A stretch of 64,000 nucleotides of DNA from Pseudoalteromonas shioyasakiensis (GCF_024518675.1 NZ_JANIGL010000010.1:1-64000); one strand, 5' to 3'. Positions 35,601-41,238 are shown, numbered from the stretch's first letter. Translations and numbers: made by a program. Notes: generated from the sequence alone by a model not told the origin.

Positions 35601-37845
35601 TACTTGCCAGCTTATCGTGTTCAACAGTATCGGTATCTGTGGCGGTATTACAATTAGTGTCTTTGGTGGTTGCAGAAGCGGTTATTGTGCCATTGTTAAA
35701 GCTTGAGAGGTCAACATCATCAACTTGCCACGTTTCGTTATTAACGGTTGAGGTTAATTCAAGGATGTTACCTGCGTCGTCGGTAAGAGTGATATAGACG
35801 GTTTGTCCATCCTCAACGCCTACAGCGGTGCCCGAGATGGCAACGGAGTTATCCTCTTCGGCATTGAGTACATTATCATCAGTGCCTTCGATATCAATGG
35901 TGATAAGTGCGAGGGTATCGTAGATATAATCAGTGGTTGCAGAAGCCTGGTTGTCTGAAAAGTCAGAAACTGTGGCTGTAACATCAATTTGACCGTCGGC
36001 AAAGCCTGACATATCGACATCAAGTAGAGCGTAAAAGCCATTTTGCACAGTTACTTGGAATGTTTTTTCGACATTATTAGTATCACGGAGTGTGAGGTTG
36101 ACGATATTACCATCTTCGACGTCGGTTACAGTACCTACAATATCAAAGGTTTCGCCGTCAGAGGTGCAGTTTTCAATAACTTCTACGGTAATACTTGCTA
36201 GCTTATCGTGTTCAACAGTATCGGTATCTGTGGCGGTATTACAATTAGTGTCTTTGGTGGTTGCAGAAGCGGTTATTGTGCCATTGTTAAAGCTTGAGAG
36301 GTCAACATCATCAACTTGCCACGTTTCGTTATTAACGGTTGAGGTTAATTCAAGGATGTTACCTGCGTCGTCGGTAAGAGTGATATAGACGGTTTGTCCA
36401 TCCTCAACGCCTACAGCGGTGCCCGAGATGGCAACGGAGTTATCCTCTTCGGCATTGAGTACATTATCATCAGTGCCTTCGATATCAATGGTGATAAGTG
36501 CGAGGGTATCGTAGATATAATCAGTGGTTGCAGAAGCCTGGTTGTCTGAAAAGTCAGAAACTGTGGCTGTAACATCAATTTGACCGTCGGCAAAGCCTGA
36601 CATATCGACATCAAGTAGAGCGTAAAAGCCATTTTGCACAGTTACTTGGAATGTTTTTTCGACATTATTAGTATCACGGAGTGTGAGGTTGACGATATTA
36701 CCATCTTCGACGTCGGTTACAGTACCTACAATATCAAAGGTTTCGCCGTCAGAGGTGCAGTTTTCAATAACTTCTACGGTTATCCCTATTGTTTCATCTT
36801 GGAATAAGAAGCGTTCTGCTGATGCTGGGTTTCCAGCTAAATCTATACTTGATACTGAGACTAAGTAGCTGCCGTCTGAAAGTGTTGATGTGTCAACATT
36901 TTCAATAAGCCATGCACCATCTATGACAGTGGTATCGAAAGAACTTATTGTATCGCCATCGGGAGTTAATATTCTTAAGGTAATAGGCTGGTTATCTTGA
37001 ATATCAACAACCTCACCAAAAAATGAAGTGGTAGGGTTTTGATTATCGTTAACTCCATCTGTCTTTTCTATGTTTAACGATATTTCAGCAATGGTGTCCT
37101 TAACACTCGTATCTTGACTAGATTCGTAATTAATCGTTAGATCACTAGGCTTTATATCGGCGTTTAATAAGCCTTCCGCGAGCTCATTTAAGTTTACATC
37201 ATTAATAGACCACGCTTGATTTTGCGCAGTTGTAATAAATGAAAGCTGTTTACCTTCTATATCTGTTAATGTAACCGTTAAGCTTTGCCCATTGCTCATA
37301 TATTGAGCTGAACCAAATAAATCAGTCACTGGAGACTCAAATTGATTTACCCACTCATCACCTCCATCCTCAATATTTATTGTTAAAATTGGATTAGGTA
37401 TAACTGGGTCTTCGTCATTATTACTATTTGCGCTATTAGGATTACTTTCAAAATCTTGATTTGTGCTGCCAGTGGTATCGTATCCTGACTCCGCTATCTC
37501 TTCATTGCCATCGCGCTGTAACCATTGGAAAAAAAAGCTAAAGCCTTGCTGTTGTTCTGGTGAGCTATTTGCTTGGTTATTATCTTGCGAATTATTATTG
37601 ACTAAGGTGGTAGTGGGCATTGAGCTAATAACATTGCTTGGAATAGTCAACCATTGGCCATTTATTTGCACTACAGGTTGATTAGACTCTAAACTAATGT
37701 CGTCAGGATCTAACAATTCTATGTTTATATCTTCAACAGAGGAAGTGACTTCTTCAGCGGGAATCCACTGACCATTGATGGTGATAACCCATGTTTGCCC
37801 TGAAATTTCAACAATAGCGGCAATGTCTTGTTTTGCAATTTCCAT
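20647..37845 (-). CDS. Giant repetitive type I-secreted adhesin, Ig-like and cadherin/VCBS-like domains (LapA/BpfA-like)
   Basis: A 5,732-residue protein with no classical signal peptide, first in an operon with its own type I exporter. The N-terminus (1-75) carries two INGQW motifs; a Q/N/S-rich linker with an aromatic patch (GFSFFFQWLQ, 101-110) follows. About 31 Ig-like units of roughly 100 residues fill about 153-3260; most open with acidic DxDxxIN..E loops and contain D.AGN.A near the end, and the units are joined by KDT-type linkers. The C-terminal 2,470 residues hold a VCBS-like domain (residues near 3390), T1SS-143-like segments and six D-x-DGSE motifs. No RTX nonapeptides, VWA domain or LapG-like alanine-alanine cleavage site were found. 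Surface adhesion or biofilm formation is inferred from size, acidity, repeats and gene order. Confidence 0.9.
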   Translation of the reverse strand: MEIAKQDIAAIVEISGQTWVITINGQWIPAEEVTSSVEDINIELLDPDDISLESNQPVVQINGQWLTIPSNVISSMPTTTLVNNNSQDNNQANSSPEQQQGFSFFFQWLQRDGNEEIAESGYDTTGSTNQDFESNPNSANSNNDEDPVIPNPILTINIEDGGDEWVNQFESPVTDLFGSAQYMSNGQSLTVTLTDIEGKQLSFITTAQNQAWSINDVNLNELAEGLLNADIKPSDLTINYESSQDTSVKDTIAEISLNIEKTDGVNDNQNPTTSFFGEVVDIQDNQPITLRILTPDGDTISSFDTTVIDGAWLIENVDTSTLSDGSYLVSVSSIDLAGNPASAERFLFQDETIGITVEVIENCTSDGETFDIVGTVTDVEDGNIVNLTLRDTNNVEKTFQVTVQNGFYALLDVDMSGFADGQIDVTATVSDFSDNQASATTDYIYDTLALITIDIEGTDDNVLNAEEDNSVAISGTAVGVEDGQTVYITLTDDAGNILELTSTVNNETWQVDDVDLSSFNNGTITASATTKDTNCNTATDTDTVEHDKLASITVEVIENCTSDGETFDIVGTVTDVEDGNIVNLTLRDTNNVEKTFQVTVQNGFYALLDVDMSGFADGQIDVTATVSDFSDNQASATTDYIYDTLALITIDIEGTDDNVLNAEEDNSVAISGTAVGVEDGQTVYITLTDDAGNILELTSTVNNETWQVDDVDLSSFNNGTITASATTKDTNCNTATDTDTVEHDKLASITVEVIENCTSDGETFDIVGTVTDVEDGQTVDILLRDSNNLSKTLQATVVNGTYSLIDIDMAGFADGNIEVTVSVNDVAGNLASANTSYIYDSLAELTISINDTEDNVINAIEDDNVVISGTAVGIENGQPVYITLTDENGNSIEVTATVSNETWQLNNVDISALDNGTITASATSKDLNCNSASAEDAALHDKIAEITLTTTTTPAEQGLLYSFTGTTTDIEDGNNVLITLTDRNGQSQVLSAVIIDGVYSVENISITLADGPILVSAQTQDNAGNPAEANEIINFDNTAEITVDIDSGDDEIINAVEAPNSPIFGTVIDVEDGQTVTINVSDENNNSVDFEAVVEDGQWRVDNADLSTLADGTLTITSQVTDLSNNTAQASTTILKDTLATVTITIDSGIDEALNKNEITQTRIFGQTTEIENGQTVFITVTDKEGNSLTFETEVLNDAWALEDLDLSSLVDGPLTASATVSDIAGNEAQSSDNVFKDTTSGITLNVIEQCHDGVEILDLVGTVENVEDGSPVFIIITDSNNNELRFQATSNNGVWSHTDADLTGLGDGELNIKAYTTDRSGNIVETEQTFIKDTVAEITIDVETGTDEVINSAETPATTISGTATNVEDGQIVELTITDLGGKELTFEATVTNGEWIVEDADLSILDEGSLEFSATVKDLSCNTATATVDHVKDTLASVTITVESNGDNLINSLEVDAVTLYGDANYIENGREVVITVIDSDNFSKEYSTTVSNEQWEIPDLDFNEFAEGPLNFTVSTSDIAGNTATNSTEVFKDTLSKLSIQVVTNGDNILNELEVNPAAFGGVANDIETGQTVEIIVTDSENKTSSFETVVRNGYYLIDNEDLSGLADGELTFTATSEDREGNPATATTTVIKNTAPVEITIDIEAGTDNIINDVESPTVDITGTTVNVEDGATVTVTLIDANGDDLTLTATVANNQWRIDDVDTRVLIDGTINGTASVTNSVGNSGTATEIVGKDVVAELTLSLNDEDQIINHTESTLNNFSGTVNNIENGQSVTLTLTDKNNVVVTATTQVVNDAWSLGDIDLSTLADGEITAIVEAQDKAENPASSTITFDKDTLAEITIEVEDDDQIINAAEQDAVSVSGVATGIENGQTVTVSVTDSAGTTRTNDSVTLVDGKWSLNDVDINDLAEGDLVVTVTSTDIAGNEATNTVTVLKDTLASLTIDVADGGDNSLNALEVNDVAISGTALNVDDGQTVTVLVTDSAGKTQEYYASVSNGAWALNNEDLSGFAEGILTFTANVTDVAGNPASADTTVFKDTLSTISIQVGTNGDGILNGDEITSTTFGGAATDIEDGQVITVTVTDSENETLEFTTTVRNGYYLIDNEDLAELADGELTFTAEGVDRNDNPATATTTVVKNTAPVEITIDIDTIQDNIINAAEAPMVDITGTVSNVEDGQTVTVTLTDGVNTITRTALVNGGAWFINDVDTQILSDGDITGTATVTNMAGNSESSQEIVQKDVVAEITVQLNDEDQIINNAEKTANSFSGTVNNIEDVQEITITFTDSNDNTVEQTTQVTDGGWTLENIDLSTLIDGEINVTVSVQDVAENPATDTITFIKDTQASITVNVIDDDQIINKAEQSSVDLSGTITNIEEGKIVTVTLVDSQNNSLEYTTPIENAEWQLNNIDFTVFAEGSIEVTVTTTDIAGNEATANTSVTKDTLASLTITVDDGPDNAINAREVSAVLINGTASNIEDDQSVTILITDIDGVSQQYTTTVSAGVWSLGELDLSDFAEGELSFSVSGTDAAGNPAEADTQTFKDTISAISMQIQTNGDDILNSFEVNPATFGGVANDIEDDQPVEIVVRDEAGNRLIFSATVQDGFFIIENGDLSSLLDGELTFTATSIDSFGNPAIATNTVTKDTAAVEITVEIDTIQDDTINAVESPAVRIYGTTDAENQQQVTVVLTDKNKKTITLTAIVIDGEWLIENVDTRFLVDGTISAVATVENRAGNSAKATDTALKDVVARTTLALTDSDPDHSDQIINENEETQNNQFSGTITDVEDYQTVTLYFVDRNGNTATDTTTVSGGEWSIDNVDLSNLVDGKIQVRAEVTDQAQNQGSETLLFDKDTLAEIVVEVVDGDDVLSDEEITNGVTIGGAVLGVENGQSVTITIEGKDASDPDNKLTSEVIDGYWSISDSDVFADYADGEITITVATEDKAGNTATNSTTVTKDTSAEIKIYVDTSAVVADTVLNATESLTTRIYGTTDVEDGNTVTIVVKDENGKELTFTTTVTAGLWEVTEDLSSLTDGTLTYTATVSDNAGNSANDNTTKGKDTLAAIEVEIASGDDEYLLKNELGQLTLAGTVTNIEEGRTVTLTLTGANGETEELTATVLNDFTFTTTVDISTWADGEITVTAKTTDEAGNEATNTDTATIDTTVSIDIDTGDGFDLVAFRAGDLTTISGTTDAESGQLVSIAIFDGSQTLYFKGSVGSDGTWSVNNINVTDLNQTAAWELTATVTDLAGNTATDDMPTLDIVRSQELYETELESGSTSDTSAININNASLSLSAMQDALSSLTSVGSEVRVEVASDGQSLNVIREDDSTIAMTIELITGSIRVTQFKSFDQPLNNKLTTQVFIEALQTDDDGTSELVILPTNITINDAPPKSQDDSFTVTEDTTSNGSVTGNDYTTEGPLKVIKIDVEGQTYVVTEASPATVTLSYGVLTVNSNGTWTFTASDNLDHTLPQNFSFNYTVSDQDTSFDTATATINIIDGAAGYVTDQNADLTEPDYDQVLNREMNFTIFAGSDTLLADSIAFNDASLARLNALGLKSDGDEIIFSLSDDGKTMTATADGSTIITISLSALSSGDDLSVTALYQQQGPIDHTTSEQLQLVLTVTAEDLDGTAIEENDLSITIFDGNNPQFNNITNVTLDENNLADSPLVGTGQLSTLIGSDKITEVVFSAIGEQPVLTSNDTVIEYELSEDGKTIIGHTGDINDPVFKVELSNTFNTTLDSLDKDYTVTLYRALDQDVTDGINLKIEMTDFDGDKVTGNLDITIIDNDDVEQNTPELNVSETPKDSSIYTNSDSDFLTITAEYDAIKQLNYEVENGDPVLDSQGNSLTQNGQAITWVNLGNGKAQGQLADGTVVFEATIPADFTLTPGEQGNADIQFELYGAIDHLDAQDTRLTLILPIAIIDADNTHIVNNVAVNIDDGLAPEIVNPGTPDNTVDELNLNNDSVTIHGKYTLSQGSDEIVTVALAEGFSLDGVTKNGEAVTLSNAPTDSGWYVARIPDNSEVFRIRFLTDGTYQYKQSQALDHATGNGKNQLDLEFEIQAIDADGDKSDTQDLTVLIIDDIPVAIDTDLTFSEGDSLTADLLDGVKQGADGAQVTQITYQGTDYQASDTITLRNGDQEYGSITINADGSVSITTSPFIADTNIYEDFLQYQITDADGDVITNTLNLHVQDSEGKIVFYTPEGDEDGNIIVELAAYPGDLDSGDEITEIKISVDSLNGGTLVLQGPGGAPLSLPIESGFVVFRDDNLRVLQEETTLPTGSTVPAGTTLPAGILIFIPAENTSDAIIDQQVALNVDVIITDNDSGSRTISSEIPVTINSVADTPLWDDSAEFYYLGEEDGAPITLNLTANLQDTDGSEVISYRIENIEEGLILKVNGNTVSDGDILSAEDIANLTAEGTENLAGSFNFDITAIATEQDNNDVAEQDARTVTVDLHPVADTPTLIVANVNSDEDVAINAYDFVRGQLTDTDGSESLSFEFTVPDGWTMTALNGATISDLGSNVYSASSADIEAGNIQLIPEEDISSYQNSFPVIVVAISTETEVDGLTINGDTEARSDDKKLTVTIKGVIDPPTVDTGTNWNFDEAQKLLTNTVELDEDELIKLDFLVKTSDDDGSEVINLLIANLSDGVSIVDEDGNPVELEIIRAENGKPVYGVSAEQLQSLYLKPQGDFSGTGIEFDIYTVTTEPDGDSGEYSGEDAIKVAIELTPILDSNAANLATSSSGIEDQAAVLNINPTTADADGSEIITGAVITSIPTDVKLLLDGSEIEFTGSLDLATLADGDLAGFLASGRLAILPKQDFSGEVEIGITYTVIDISDNGDTTPVEIATTSTVTIAPDFDKEIEIDGEGRSELVINSDFEESSTNGRVDLSGAVKFVEADQDGSETIEYIVIILPSSNGYHVDYEGALPDGDGRWIVPITGGTTDSVQDTIDDLLNGVTLVSDNPTDGPIEITVAAKVKDLTDDDAIYTTLQVEFTEGAADSDAGTIGDIQNTVIDAVEDQSISFAGHFNSDFVDDSTGNNNDEISFRILASDLPAGAVLSGTDVEIIHDANGQTVYEYVFPASALDSITISTAGANFSGMLDIPIRVIAVDPQSGDTVIDDSQIISVDVTPIADDITVTTNTNTIEEDTAQPLGISLTFVDDDLSTTTGGIENIVIDPDAPEDSLTIKVSAGTLNDPSDLFALVEGTTDTYKFTGETASELTSALAGVSVTPPLNVSGSAIITLEISGKTQDTTEISTGVVTSAMQDFTSTITLDVKPVTDYATLTVANILGDEDTAISLNGINAQLFDTDGSEVIYVSISGVPDGAVLAKKNGDGTYTGLANNGTDGGDFKGLETYNWSVTSEQLASGNVVIIPPTDFNGDIPLTLQAITKDQDPGTYLTTTADFVVGVRPIGDDIDLIRTPDTSYTANEDDTVTINLVARSLDTNNDENIQLTVKIADDSDESALVGLEGGFIEVSGQRINFTSDEAGGYTATLVIASSEIQNFDFNAGTLAWGDLNMQVDVATIDTATVNGTEMSDTSEVISSEFTVTLEPQVDAPIWINGPEDINVSTTDNIELNIELQNPATHELGYDESATEESGYIEISGYPSGVTFSAGSQTGNVWKIPLDKLDGLKIIGAQDNDNFTLIITPYAELAGESQVGQVQDINVVVSDSTSAGKTAPIAEEITINQLQLILDKQSYANHDITRDNSESFSGSADNFEHELLRIMDNVDSIEP
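28975..33535 (-). repeat. Three-fold super-repeat of five Ig-like domains (about 505 residues each)
   Basis: Units 14-18, 19-23 and 24-28 line up one for one. Unit 1 of each block begins SVTI/SLTI and ends FKDT(L/I)S. Unit 2 begins (L/I)S(I/M)Q and has FGG(V/A)A.DIE. Unit 3 begins VEIT. Units 4 and 5 share DQIIN-type openings, except the last, which is diverged. Block starts are near 33535, 32020 and 30510, giving a period of about 1.5 kb. The blocks have diverged at many positions. Confidence 0.8.
35521..36779 (-). repeat. Nearly identical 591-bp tandem duplication (two Ig-like domains)
   Basis: The segment starting at about 35521 recurs 591 bases later (36112-36779) with only a handful of differences over about 668 bp; long stretches from 35820 and 36411 are identical. 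The unit encodes 197 residues, that is two Ig-like domains. A third, diverged pair continues at lower coordinates. The period is a multiple of three, so the reading frame is kept. Confidence 0.92.
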
Positions 37846-37887
37846 TGGTAAACCTTAATCCTGTAAAGAGTCGCAATAAGATATGAT

Positions 37888-37927
37888 TTAAATATCCAAG
37901 TTATTTTAAAATAACTTGGATATTTAA
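37888..37927. repeat. Perfect 40-bp palindrome upstream of the adhesin gene
   Basis: Both arms match over 20 bases with no loop; the left arm reads TTAAATATCCAAGTTATTTT. The centre is between 37907 and 37908, about 62 bases upstream of the adhesin start. No T run follows on the minus strand, so an ordinary terminator is unlikely. A 14-bp inverted repeat CATCATATGTGATG lies nearby at 37957-37970. An operator, a cruciform or a 5'-UTR hairpin is possible. Confidence 0.9.
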
Positions 37928-38060
37928 CCTAATATTAGCGCAGATTGAGCTAATTTCATCATATGTGATGCAAATTAGATATACTAGAAGCAAAGTCTGT
38001 TTATTAGTGAAGAATTGTTAATAAGATAGGTTATTTTAATATGAAAGATCTAATGAAAGG

Positions 38061-38075
38061 GAGGGCTGGGCCCTC
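38061..38075 (-). terminator. Possible weak terminator after mnmE
   Basis: GAGGGC and GCCCTC pair around a 3-base loop 27 bases after the mnmE stop. On the minus strand only CCTTTCATT follows, so termination may be incomplete. Confidence 0.35.
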
Positions 38076-38101
38076 GCCGGTGAGTTACTTAGTGGTAATT
38101 G

Positions 38102-39466
38102 TTATTTACCAATACAAAACGAGCTAAATATCTTGCCGAGCAAATCATCTGAGGTAAATTCGCCGGTAATTTCATTGAGGTAGTGCTGTGTTAAACGCAG
38201 CTCTTCTGCCAGAATTTCACCTGCAATGTGCATCTCTAATTGGTCTTTACCTGTATGCAAATGATGGGCGGCATTGTCTAATGCATCTAAATGACGACGG
38301 CGTGCCATAAAACCACCTTCCGTTGCGCCATCAAAGCCTATACAGGCCTTTAAGTGAGTACGAACTAACTCTATACCGTCAGCATTTTTAGCACTTAAAC
38401 TTATCACCGGATATTGCTGGTTTTCACTCATACCGACTTCATCACCTGATAAATCCGCTTTATTTCGGATCACAGTCACTCCCATACCTTCGGGTAGTTT
38501 AGCCATAAACTCCGGCCAAATAGCGTGAGGGTCGGTGTCTGTAGTGTCTGTACCGTCGAGCATAAATAGCACCCGATCAGCTTGGTTTATTTCATCCCAG
38601 GCACGCTCAATACCGATTTGTTCGACTCGGTCTGGGCTTTCACGTAGGCCGGCGGTGTCAATAATATGTAGCGGCATACCATCAATATGAATATGTTCTC
38701 GCAGTACGTCACGCGTTGTGCCGGCAATTTCAGTTACAATGGCGGCTTCTCTACCTGCTAAGGCATTAAGTAAGCTTGATTTACCTGCATTAGGGCGCCC
38801 AGCAATAACAACACGCATACCTTCGCGCATAATGCTGCCTTGCTTGGCTTGATTAGTGACATTGTAAAGCTGCTCTATTATTGCGTTTAAATCACCTGCA
38901 ACTTTACCGTCGGATAGAAAATCGATTTCTTCATCAGGAAAATCAATGGCCGCTTCAACATACATACGCAGGTGAATTACTTTTTCTACTAGCGTCTCAA
39001 TATGCTTTGAAAATTCACCTTGAAGTGATTGTAAGGCGCTTTTAGCTGCTTGTTCACTGGTTGCATTTATTAAATCAGCAATGGCCTCAGCTTGAGTTAA
39101 ATCCATTTTATCGTTCATAAAGGCACGTTCTGAAAATTCACCCGGCTTGGCAAGTCGTACGCCGTCTATTTGGCTTATTTCTTTTAATAGCATATCTAGC
39201 ACTACTGGGCCGCCGTGGCCTTGTAACTCAAGTACATCTTCGCCAGTAAATGAGTTAGGGCCCGCAAAGAAAATAGCAATACCTTGATCAAGCTGTTTAC
39301 CTGCAAGGCTGTTAAACGGCACATAGTCGGCATAGCGTACTTTAGGGCAACGACCAATAATTTGCTCTGCAACACTTTTTGCTAAGCTACCTGAAACGCG
39401 AATAATACCTACACCACCACGTCCTGGCGCGGTTGCTTGGGCTGCAATTGTATCTTGATTGATCAT
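38102..39466 (-). CDS. mnmE: tRNA modification GTPase MnmE
   Basis: MnmE (TrmE) is a GTPase that binds folate and works with MnmG to modify U34 of tRNAs. The 454-residue length equals E. coli. The N-terminal folate domain begins NQDTIAAQATAPGRGGVGII. The G domain is inserted in a helical domain, with G1 GRPNAGKSS, G2 IAGTTRD, G3 DTAGLR and G4 NKAD. The protein ends in the conserved catalytic CIGK. It is separated from mioC by the adhesin operon and lies downstream of yidC after a terminator. Confidence 0.97.
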   Translation of the reverse strand: MINQDTIAAQATAPGRGGVGIIRVSGSLAKSVAEQIIGRCPKVRYADYVPFNSLAGKQLDQGIAIFFAGPNSFTGEDVLELQGHGGPVVLDMLLKEISQIDGVRLAKPGEFSERAFMNDKMDLTQAEAIADLINATSEQAAKSALQSLQGEFSKHIETLVEKVIHLRMYVEAAIDFPDEEIDFLSDGKVAGDLNAIIEQLYNVTNQAKQGSIMREGMRVVIAGRPNAGKSSLLNALAGREAAIVTEIAGTTRDVLREHIHIDGMPLHIIDTAGLRESPDRVEQIGIERAWDEINQADRVLFMLDGTDTTDTDPHAIWPEFMAKLPEGMGVTVIRNKADLSGDEVGMSENQQYPVISLSAKNADGIELVRTHLKACIGFDGATEGGFMARRRHLDALDNAAHHLHTGKDQLEMHIAGEILAEELRLTQHYLNEITGEFTSDDLLGKIFSSFCIGK

Positions 39467-39559
39467 GCTAATAATTTGCCAACTAAATGAATAACGATAT
39501 GTGCGTATTGTAACCTATGGATTTATTTGTAGCGAATAGCTGTGGTGAAAAACAGGCAA

Positions 39560-39584
39560 TAAAAAAGGCGACCTAAGTCGCCTT
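39560..39584 (-). terminator. Rho-independent terminator after yidC
   Basis: GGCGAC and GTCGCC form a stem around a 4-base loop (39567-39582). On the minus strand a TTTTTT run follows, about 20 bases past the yidC stop. Confidence 0.88.
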
Positions 39585-39603
39585 TGTATAAGTAATGGCT
39601 AAG

Positions 39604-41238
39604 TTAGCCTCTTACTTTTATTCCTTGCTTTTCCATCCCGCGGTAAATATAGAGCATTTGCGCGATTGAAATAAGGTTAGACACTAACCAGTAAAGTACT
39701 AAACCAGATGGGAACCATAAGAAGAACACAGAGAAGATAACCGGCATAAAGGTCATCATCTTTTGTTGCATCGGATCAGTCACTGTCATCGGCTGTAGCT
39801 TTTGCGTGATGAACATACTTAAACCAAATAAAACTGGTAATACGTAGTATGGGTCCATTGCTGATAAGTCAGTTAACCAAAGGTAGAACTCTGCATGGCG
39901 TAATTCTGTTGATTCTAAGAATACATAGAACAAGGCTAAGAAAATAGGCATTTGTAGCAAAATAGGGAAACAACCACCCATTGGGTTTACTTTCTCTTTG
40001 CGATACATTTCCATGGTTGCTTGGCCGAACTTCTGACGGTCATCACCATACTTTTCTTTAAGTGCAGCCATTTTAGGTTGCAGCGCACGCATCTTCGCCA
40101 TTGAGGTGTATTGTGCTTTAGTCAGCGGGTACATTAATGACTTAACAATAATAGTAATGGCAATAATCGCCAGACCCCAGTTACCTAAAATACCGTACAA
40201 CCATTTTAGCAATACAAATAGTGGTTGTGAGATAAACCATAACCAACCGTAATCTACAGTTAAATCTAGGTTAGGGTGAATCGCTTCTAATGTATCAGAC
40301 TCTTTCGGTCCCATGTAGTACGTTGCACCAATTGTAGTTTGTTGGTTAGCTTGAACATTTACTGGCTCACCTTTAGTACCTATGATTGCAGCATTACCTG
40401 ATGCGATTAAACTGTAAAGGGTGTTTTGTTGTTCTTGTACAGGTACCCAAGCACTAACAAAGTAATGCTGAATAAAGGCAACATAACCACCTTGGGTATT
40501 AATGTTAAGGTTTTTATCAGCCATGTCTGAAAAGCTGTACTTTTCATATTTCTCTTCGCTAGAGCCGTAAGCAGCACCTAGGTAGTTTTGGTCAACTAAG
40601 CTGCCTTTTTCTTGCACTGTACGCTTTATTTGCGTGTAAAGCTGCACTTGAATTGGCTCAGCAGTAGTGTTGTTTACAGTGTATTCTAGAGCAACGTCGT
40701 ATTGGCCTTTTTTGAATACATAGGTTTTAGTAAACGTAACACCTTTACTATCAGTAAACGTTAAAGGAACACGAAGCTCATCACCATTCATTGTATAGCT
40801 TTTTTGCTCAGTGCTATAAACAGGGCGGCCATTTGCTGATGCATCAGGGCCATTTAAACCAATTAAGCCACTTTGTGAGAAGTATTGATTACCATCAAAC
40901 TCACCTAAAAGCATAAATGGTGTTTCTTCACCTTTTACTTCTTCGTATTGGAGTAGGTCTGATTCAACAATATCACCACCGCGGGTATCAATTTTAACTG
41001 TGAATACGTCAGTTGTAATATCGATTACTGAACGTTTTGCACTGGTTGCTGCAGTTGGTAAGTCACCATCTGTAGATGAAGGTACATAATCATCCGAATC
41101 AAGTGAGTTAGATTGTAGTGTTTGTGTGTTGGCACTAGGATCGGCTTTTGGTGCGTTGTAGTCGTTATTCCATTCTTGGAACAATAAAAACGATACAAGC
41201 ATCAAACCGATGAATAAAAACGTGCGTTGCGATTCCAT
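39604..41238 (-). CDS. yidC: Membrane protein insertase YidC
   Basis: YidC inserts and folds inner-membrane proteins, alone or with SecYEG; its known clients include ATP synthase subunits a and c, encoded in this window. The 544-residue protein (E. coli 548) starts with a membrane helix (ESQRTFLFIGLMLVSFLLF). A large periplasmic beta domain (about 50-340) follows, then five conserved membrane helices. The first of these bears the hydrophilic-groove arginine region (IIAITIIVKSLMYPLTKAQ), followed by the coiled hairpin MRALQPKMAALKEKYG and NPMGGCFPILLQMPIF. It starts 8 bases after yidD. Confidence 0.97.
   Translation of the reverse strand: MESQRTFLFIGLMLVSFLLFQEWNNDYNAPKADPSANTQTLQSNSLDSDDYVPSSTDGDLPTAATSAKRSVIDITTDVFTVKIDTRGGDIVESDLLQYEEVKGEETPFMLLGEFDGNQYFSQSGLIGLNGPDASANGRPVYSTEQKSYTMNGDELRVPLTFTDSKGVTFTKTYVFKKGQYDVALEYTVNNTTAEPIQVQLYTQIKRTVQEKGSLVDQNYLGAAYGSSEEKYEKYSFSDMADKNLNINTQGGYVAFIQHYFVSAWVPVQEQQNTLYSLIASGNAAIIGTKGEPVNVQANQQTTIGATYYMGPKESDTLEAIHPNLDLTVDYGWLWFISQPLFVLLKWLYGILGNWGLAIIAITIIVKSLMYPLTKAQYTSMAKMRALQPKMAALKEKYGDDRQKFGQATMEMYRKEKVNPMGGCFPILLQMPIFLALFYVFLESTELRHAEFYLWLTDLSAMDPYYVLPVLFGLSMFITQKLQPMTVTDPMQQKMMTFMPVIFSVFFLWFPSGLVLYWLVSNLISIAQMLYIYRGMEKQGIKVRG

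Larger units (their letters stand above)
28070..37389 (-). repeat. Array of about 31 Ig-like coding repeats of about 300 bp
   Basis: By eye the translated adhesin splits into about 31 consecutive units averaging 100 residues. Each runs from a (E/S)(I/L)T(I/V) strand through (V/I)EDGQ.V..T.TD, a W or Y in the middle, and DLS.L.DG.L..TA..D.AGN.A, to a KDT(L/V)A linker. The pattern fits bacterial Ig-like (Big-type) domains. Unit edges are approximate. Confidence 0.85.

Noticed and set aside
35521..36779. Direct repeats as a possible CRISPR array
   Set aside because: The repeat unit is 591 bp, lies inside a reading frame and has no short repeat-spacer pattern; it is a domain duplication.
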